Source: Stereum hirsutum FP-91666 SS1
Taxonomy: Eukaryota; Basidiomycota; Agaricomycetes; Russulales; Stereaceae
Length of the DNA: 64,000 nt
Direction of reading: 5' to 3'
Assembly: GCF_000264905.1 (NCBI RefSeq)
Contig: NW_006763132.1
Location: 1,805,822 to 1,869,821, forward strand
Shown: piece after piece, positions 58,601-64,000 of the stretch
Numbering within the stretch: position 1 is the first letter of the stretch
How the letters are laid out: each line of letters begins with the position of its first letter
Notes under the pieces: model-generated
The model's input: the letters and a program-made list of their open reading frames with translations, nothing else
Database searches by the model: none
What the model was told of the DNA's origin: nothing
Position numbers and translations under genes: made by a program

Positions 58601-59990
58601 GTAGGCGAGTAAAATCAGACAAATGTGAGCGGATGAAAAAATTGCAGGGCTTACTGGATGATCGGAGAGGCGATGAAGGCTTTGGCGCGGGTTGCGATAG
58701 CCATCTAAAAAATCGTAAAGCCAAAAATAAATCCACAGATTGAGCAACAAGGTACAGAAAACATGACACATGAATTAAATCAATGAACAGTGCTCAGGAG
58801 CGCGGATGAACTCAGCGCTCCGGGGATAAAATACAGTGGCAAAGCGGGAACTCTGTTGATTGAGGCACTGTTTCAGAGCGGACAGTACTCCATGTGGTAC
58901 CGCTCTCCTTCGCTAATCAGCTGCACCTCTGATGTTCAGGATCATCACGTATGCTTTGCATAGCCCTAGTGAGACTTACGAACCACAATCTGGTGGAACG
59001 TCGGGATCTCAAAATATCGTGATATCCTCCGGTGAGGAATTTACGGCACTCAACGAAATTCTGTTCAGCGGAGTGTTGCGTCGCTGCACTGGAGTCAGTT
59101 GAATTCCTTGCTAGAGGTCTTTTCAACATCTCTGGTCCCCTCTCTGAAGGTGATCCTCAACCACAGCGCGAAACCCCGGAGTCTGGATACCTCCGAACAT
59201 GGAGGATCCCAAAGGCAACAGCCGCTATCAATCAACACACTCACCTCGAGCGCACTCTGTGGATCATCTATCTCATTCTCCTCGGCAGCACCAAGCACAC
59301 CCTTCACCTCCTCTATCACGCTCTCTGGAGCTCCGGCCAATGGACTCCAACATGTAGTCAGAACGGAGACGAGCTGGATCCTGTTGTTGGCGAAGTGGGA
59401 TACGAGTTTCATGGCGAGGATTTCGCAGAGGCTTGCGCGAGAGAGGGATACGCCAGAGTAGGCGAGATCATCTTCGGCGAGAGCGAGGAAGTGAGAGCGG
59501 ACTACAAGGCAGGCGTAGACTATGGAAGGGTTGTGGAGCCGGGCGTATTTCTGGACAAGTTATGAGTACAAGTGCTGCCAGGCCGCCACCTGGTTGGATG
59601 ATATGCACTGACGAAGACAATAGGCCGAACGATAGCAAAGTTGATGTCAGATGCCGTTAATTGGCTGAAGAATCAACGTTAATGTTGAGCGTTCCGTATA
59701 CAGTATGGAGGATGTGCGCCGTACTCCCAACTTAGCGCGCTGTCTGAAACAAACAAATAAGCTGCGGTAGAATGGAGTCGGAACACCACACGAAACACAC
59801 CGATGCTTTTCTGTCCGAAAAAGTTCCGTGATTGAAGATTGTCAGGATGATGAGACTGCAATCATGGCAGAAAGATTGCACTAACTGTGACGTCCCTTCG
59901 GAGATGAGATATTACAGGGAACACCTTGACTGCAGCCAAATATTCTGCTGGAGGAGAAAGAAGAGCGGCAAACTGTGTTTCTGTATCCAT
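55675..59990 (-). CDS. YVC1: YVC1-like vacuolar TRP cation channel
   Basis: Many exons from ATG 59990 (MDTETQFAALLSPPAEYLAA, exon 59886-59990) to TGA at 55675-55677. The N-terminal cytosolic part includes TASDINFAIVRPI (about 59650), LVQKYARLHNPSIVYACLVV and VSVLTTCWSPLAGAPESVIE (about 59340-59570). VVNDIYSGQVVYSSSAATN and YDIRKASLLHHPR precede the membrane region. Membrane helices follow: YGALLEFLNFVVLFVIFVLA (58240-58290), MNVFEVVFIVFASAFTLAEY, LAFFLVSNNVVVLF, MIAEFIFFMCIAAICFSGLL (57450-57510), then the pore region WFGNTYLSFGQAESFHPVFG and the final helix ISILSNTFARIDA. The cytosolic tail has LFSYQPPFNLLAFAIL, an Asp/Glu-rich cluster and a coiled coil (MEKLEERLKRVQELLEERES). YVC1 releases Ca2+ from the vacuole on stress; the acidic cluster is a known Ca2+-activation feature. 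The family is certain; not all exon borders were resolved. Confidence 0.9.
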
Positions 59991-60537
59991 CCTTCCCAGC
60001 TTCGCTCTTGAGAACGACTTGAGGGAGAGAGCGCGGCGGGACTCGCAGACGATGACGCTCCGGTTGGACTCGAGGTACAACGTGTTCGGCTAGATCGAGT
60101 ATGTTGCGCACATTGGAGGCGGGGCGATCTTCGATACTAGTCTTCGATCGGGAACATCGACGCGAGATTTAGGTTGATTTGCCACGTTCTACAGAAGCCA
60201 GATAGCCTATCCATCCTCTAAGCGAACTTTGTTCGCTAGCAAACACAAAAGAGACGGTCTTTGCAGCGCGCACCGGGTATAGTGCTCTTATTGTTATGCA
60301 TTGCTCAGGTGGGAACTGCAATTGTGAAGTCGAGCGACTTCGCGTGGGCGTCTGCTCGGCGGCTTATTGTGATTTGAAGGGCACGAGGCCCGCGGACGGT
60401 CCCGATCAGTCAAGATGCGGTCGCCTGCCTTGTCCGGTACAACGCCATCTTTTGTTTCGCTTTTATACCCCGGCTCGTTTCGACTTGTATCATTAGTCCC
60501 TCCCTAGTCATCTATCCGCCCCAATATTGCCTGAGAC
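59991..60537. promoter_or_regulatory. Bidirectional promoter region of YVC1 and STK32-like kinase
   Basis: The two genes are divergent with 547 bases between start codons. A TATA-like TTTTATACCCC lies at 60469-60479, about 60 bases before the kinase start. No other motif is clear. Confidence 0.5.
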
Positions 60538-62701
60538 ATGGGCTGCTGCTTCTCCGAACCCGTAGATTTCGACGCTGCGGTCAATCTATATCACTTTAAC
60601 CTCCACAGAGCGATCGGCAAGGGTGCGTTTGGCAAGGTGCGTCCCCCCCTTTCCTCCTTTGTTGAACCCATCAGCTCATGTTTGTCGCGTTCAGGTTCGC
60701 GTGGTCGAACATAAGCGTACAAAGGCTCTTTACGCGCTCAAATATATCGACAAGTCGAAGTGTATCGACAAGAAGTCTGTGGCCAATGTCATTCAGGAGC
60801 GGCGGCTACTCGAGGAGGTGCGTGTGCCACCCAAATTATTGGGCCTACTCATGCTCAACGTGTTCCCTTTCGGTTATACCCAGGTCGATCATCCATTTGT
60901 CGTCAACTTGCGCTACGCATTCCAGGATGATTACAACTGCTATTTTGCCCTGGACCTCATGCTCGGAGGTGACACCCGTTGTGAGTGGCGAGCGCCAATG
61001 ACATCTCTGTCTCCGTCTTTCTGACCCTCCCCCTCTAGTTCATCTAAATCAGTTGGGCTCTTTCCCCGAAGAAACTGTCCGCTTCTGGATGGCAGAGCTT
61101 GCGTGTGCCATTTCCTACCTTCACGACCACAAAATCGTGCATCGGTGAGTTGCTTTGTTCCGTTTCATACCTTGGTCCGCATAACGACCGCACAGTGGGA
61201 TCGTATGGATCCAGCGATGCGACAATCACACTGTGGTCGTAGTCGGCTGCAACCACCCGTACGGTCGTCCCAGACCGCTGCTTGAGGACGTTGCATGTGT
61301 CGAGCTTGTTCCATGCTATGCACCGCCCGTTTCCCGAATACTGTAACTGGCAGGCTTTCTGTCAAAAATAGAACGGGGTGCATAGCATGCAACATTCCAA
61401 TCACCCCAGAAGGGGTTTCATTTATCACTCGTGTGACCTCATTGCCGCGCCTCACGTACAGCAACTGACGCCCTGCTCCTTCTCAGCGACGTCAAACCGG
61501 ACAACATTCTGCTCGACACCTCCGGCCACGCACATCTGACAGACTTCAATATCGCGATTCACTATTCCGACCGGCGACTGCACACGTCCGTCGCGGGCTC
61601 AATGGCCTACATGGCGCCCGAGATCATCCACCCGAACCGAAGAGGCTACAGCTGGCAAGTGGACTGGTGGAGCCTCGGCGTGTGTGCGTACGAGCTCCTG
61701 TGGCACAAGCGACCCTTCGATGGGAAGAGCGCCGAGAAGACGCGGGCGAGCATCTTGAACGATCCGATTAGGTTGCCACCTGCGCGAACCGGAGCTGGCG
61801 TTCAGCAGCTCAGCCAGGAAGGCTGTGATGCGATTTCTAGGGTGCGTAGTCTTTACCGCTTCTTTTTAGACGGCGGTTTTGCGTTGGGTGGCGTTCCCAG
61901 GCTCTGTCCATTGTTCCGCTTCGGGAATGTGATTCGTGTGACTAACTCGCCCGCTTGTTTTATTTTAGTTGCTGGACCGAAATTCAAGGACGAGGCTCGG
62001 TTGTCGGTCCTTGGCTACGTCTCTCGATGATTTCAAGAACCATCCATGGTTCTCACGCATCAACTGGGAGCGACTCGAGTCAAAGCAGCTCGTATCACCA
62101 TTCGTGCCCAATGTGAGCTTTTTCGGCTCTGCTTTCGAAATTCGCAATGTGCTGATGCGTTCCACAGATGGGCGTCCCCAACTTCGACGTGCAGCACGAA
62201 CTTGACGAATTTATGGCGGTCGAGAAGCCGCTCAAGCACAAGAAGCCCGCGGCCAACCGACCAGACCCTGAACGGATGAGGCCCGAGCTGCGGCAGCTTG
62301 AGGAGCAATTCACGATGTATGATTTCACCACGACAACCCGACGATCGTATTACCCGATGAACGAGCCCATCGTCGCCACGAAGGACGGTGAGGACGACGG
62401 GACGATTTTGGTGCAAAGTCGGACGGGGACGATGGAGCAGGAGAGTCGCGTGATGGTGCGATCGAGGCCGCCATCACCTCAGTTCGTGAACGCGATTGGC
62501 CACCCGATCTCCTTCGCGAACGGCTATCCGAACGGACCCGTGCAGCACCCCTCTCGCGCACATTCACATTCCCGGACGCCTTCGCAAACGTCCAGCCATC
62601 CTTCATCGCAGTCGCAGTCGCGCCCAGGCTCGCGACATCGGACCGCGGAGCAGCCGAATCGGATGGGTCCAACGACGAGTGTGCAGCGCTATTCTACATG
62701 A
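60538..62701 (+). CDS. STK32/YANK-family AGC protein kinase, likely N-myristoylated
   Basis: Seven exons (60538-60636, 60695-60817, 60884-60980, 61039-61144, 61487-61841, 61969-62112, 62168-62701) join in phase to 485 residues. MGCC at the start is a myristoylation plus palmitoylation signal, as in membrane-bound STK32 members. AIGKGAFGKVRVVEHKRT is the Gly loop, ALKYIDK carries the ATP-binding Lys, KIVHRDVKPDNILL the catalytic loop, and TDFNIA replaces the usual DFG with DFN, the hallmark of STK32. GSMAYMAPEII and DWWSLGVCAYELLWHKRPF are the APE and helix F parts. After the kinase domain, FKNHPWFSRINWERLESKQL, FVPNMGVPNFDVQHELDEFM and PLKHKKPAANR match the AGC tail of STK32. A Ser/Pro-rich tail of about 130 residues follows. 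Substrates in fungi are largely unknown. Intron 4 (342 bases) is unusually long and holds a hairpin. Confidence 0.94.
61290..61393. repeat. Long imperfect hairpin in kinase intron 4
   Basis: CATGCTATGCACC (61312-61324) is perfectly complementary to GGTGCATAGCATG (61377-61389), and the stem continues with CCGTT/AACGG after a two-base bulge, giving 18 pairs around a loop of about 40 bases. Outside, GTTGCATG (61290-61297) can pair with CATGCAAC (61386-61393), competing with the stem base. It could be a remnant of a small inverted-repeat element, a structured intronic RNA, or a splicing aid bringing the distant splice sites together. Confidence 0.75.
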
Positions 62702-64000
62702 TCTTAATTTTATTCCGTCGCTTTCTCGCTCTCCGTGAGTCTTCCTCATATCTGAATTGTTCGATATGTGCTGACCGAATTTTGATCTTGACAGCTGTAC
62801 TCCCATCGCGGTCTCTCCCCCTGTACCCGTTTCCTCGTGCTCTTGCCGTCTCACATTGTAACCTCGAACGCCTCCGTCTCTGTGCCACGCTATATCGTCC
62901 CGGACCCCGAAAACTACACTGTCCATTAATTACCCTAATATCGACCGTCGTCTCCCTACATCATCCGCGCATAACACTGTCGAGCCCACTATTTATTCGT
63001 CTCTATCTGTGTCAGTCATCTTGGCCAACATGAACATGTACCCATTCAACCGAGCGCGCCGGACCGGTCCCACACGCTTTCTCTTTCTTCGTTGCAACTT
63101 CACTTCAATGATCTCCTTTTTTTGTTTTTTGTTTTGCTATATCTATACACACACAAATGACTTTGTCCATGCATGCATCTCTTCGATCTTCCTTCGTCTC
63201 TTGTTGTTGTTTTTACGTCGATCTTGATTTTTTGGGGCTATCTTTTGTCCTTCCTACTTTTTCTTTCTCTTTTTTTTTCTTTTGCTCGTTGCTCATCGCA
63301 CACATTTGTTCACGGTTTCCTCGCACGCACGTTTCCATACAACCTGCTCTCCACCCTCGCTGTATCCTAGATCTGTTATTCCCATTCCCGTTTCTCTCTT
63401 CCTTGCCCTTGCAATTGATTGCCCTCCGCACGTACTTACATACTCACTAGTTAGTAGTGGTGGTGCTTTAGTACGACTTGTTTATGACGCTCTATGCCTG
63501 AGGGCGAGCAAAATGATGATACATATACATGCCATGAACCATATATACGGCAGTGACTTATGTACGAATTGCTGAAACATCAGGGGCAAGGGCTCATCCT
63601 GAATAATTCTCAAAATTTCAACCTTCTGGACAGGATCTGAATCTCGTTCCCCAGGGAGGTGCGGGCTCCTCGGGTGTATTGAAATATGGCAGGCGTTGCC
63701 AATTGGACCCTCCGGCGGTCTACTGGCGCCAGAAGAAGCTCACCGCTCCGATACGCCACGAATATAAAAGACAGCACCGATCTACTGGGTGCGCATATTC
63801 AGATGGGAGTATATACGAGAACTTGAACCTTCTGCGTAGAGGTTTACACGATGCGATGACTGTACATTTTGGGAAATATCAAAGAGAATAACAGCCATGA
63901 TTTGTCGGTGAGAGTGAAGACGAAGGTTTACGCGGTCAGTCGGTTCAACATACTTATACAAGAAAAACCGGTGATTTCGAACCACCATAACATACAAAGG
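62702..64000. other. Region after the kinase gene without a recognisable gene
   Basis: T/C-rich sequence (62700-63470) fits the kinase 3' untranslated region and terminator area. After 63500 only short unlinked frames are present. A tRNA T-arm-like GGTGGTTCGAAATCACC lies on the minus strand near 63970-63986, with the rest outside the window. Confidence 0.4.

Noticed and set aside
59032..59565. 177-codon plus-strand frame
   Set aside because: Antisense to the YVC1 N-terminal exon.
63965..63990. tRNA T-arm-like sequence on the minus strand
   Set aside because: A five-pair stem with TTCGAAA loop is present, but the rest of any tRNA would lie outside the window, and no box A can be checked.

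Overview
This window looks like nuclear DNA of a filamentous basidiomycete, most likely an agaricomycete. The evidence is that nearly every gene is cut by short introns of about 45-140 bases with GTNNGN...YAG borders, very small exons (8-36 bases) occur repeatedly, and several proteins are typical of mushroom-forming fungi: an ice-binding protein, small secreted Cys-rich proteins, and a multi-exon SAM O-methyltransferase with an Asn-Gly-rich insert. There are no operons, ribosome binding sites or CRISPR arrays. Exon borders were placed by eye, keeping reading frame and family alignment; most joins keep phase exactly.

Layout. 1-3.3 kb: the edge of an unrecognised minus-strand gene and a NOP15-like nucleolar RNA-binding protein. 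3.4-8 kb: an array of small secreted six-cysteine proteins (three genes plus one decayed different type) inside a ~1.6 kb tandem duplication. 8-11.6 kb: mostly empty, with one small Lys/Glu-rich gene. 11.6-14.8 kb: ETFRF1 (LYRM5) whose first intron, about 2.7 kb, holds a 729-base assembly gap and a non-LTR retrotransposon 3' end. 15.8-18.1 kb: a PHO84-type phosphate transporter. 20.8-22.7 kb: a GNAT acetyltransferase and coding-like fragments. 23.2-24.3 kb: an ice-binding protein. 27-28.4 kb: a two-finger C2H2 protein. 29.5-31.7 kb: a 12-exon O-methyltransferase. 32.2-34.6 kb: the 3' part of an unknown gene followed by a 5'-truncated retrotransposon with poly(A) tail and target-site duplication. 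35-44.1 kb: four paralogous minus-strand genes for small proteins with two repeats resembling the XPA/Rad14 C-terminal mini-domain. 44.5-46.7 kb: an F-box/ankyrin-like protein and eIF1A. 47.5-50.6 kb: disordered Ser/Pro-rich proteins. 51.3-52.6 kb: an unknown five-exon gene. 54-55.3 kb: an enoyl-reductase-like MDR enzyme with a GC-AG intron. 55.7-60 kb: the vacuolar TRP channel YVC1. 60.5-62.7 kb: an STK32/YANK kinase, transcribed divergently from YVC1.

The genes do not form one pathway. Housekeeping functions (ribosome biogenesis, translation initiation, mitochondrial assembly, phosphate uptake, Ca2+ release) are interleaved with fast-evolving, locally duplicated families. The most interesting signal is the 35-44 kb cluster of two-repeat proteins, whose first and last members share an upstream sequence block of about 80 bases. 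Second is the secreted-protein array, in which the last cysteine always sits in a tiny separate exon.
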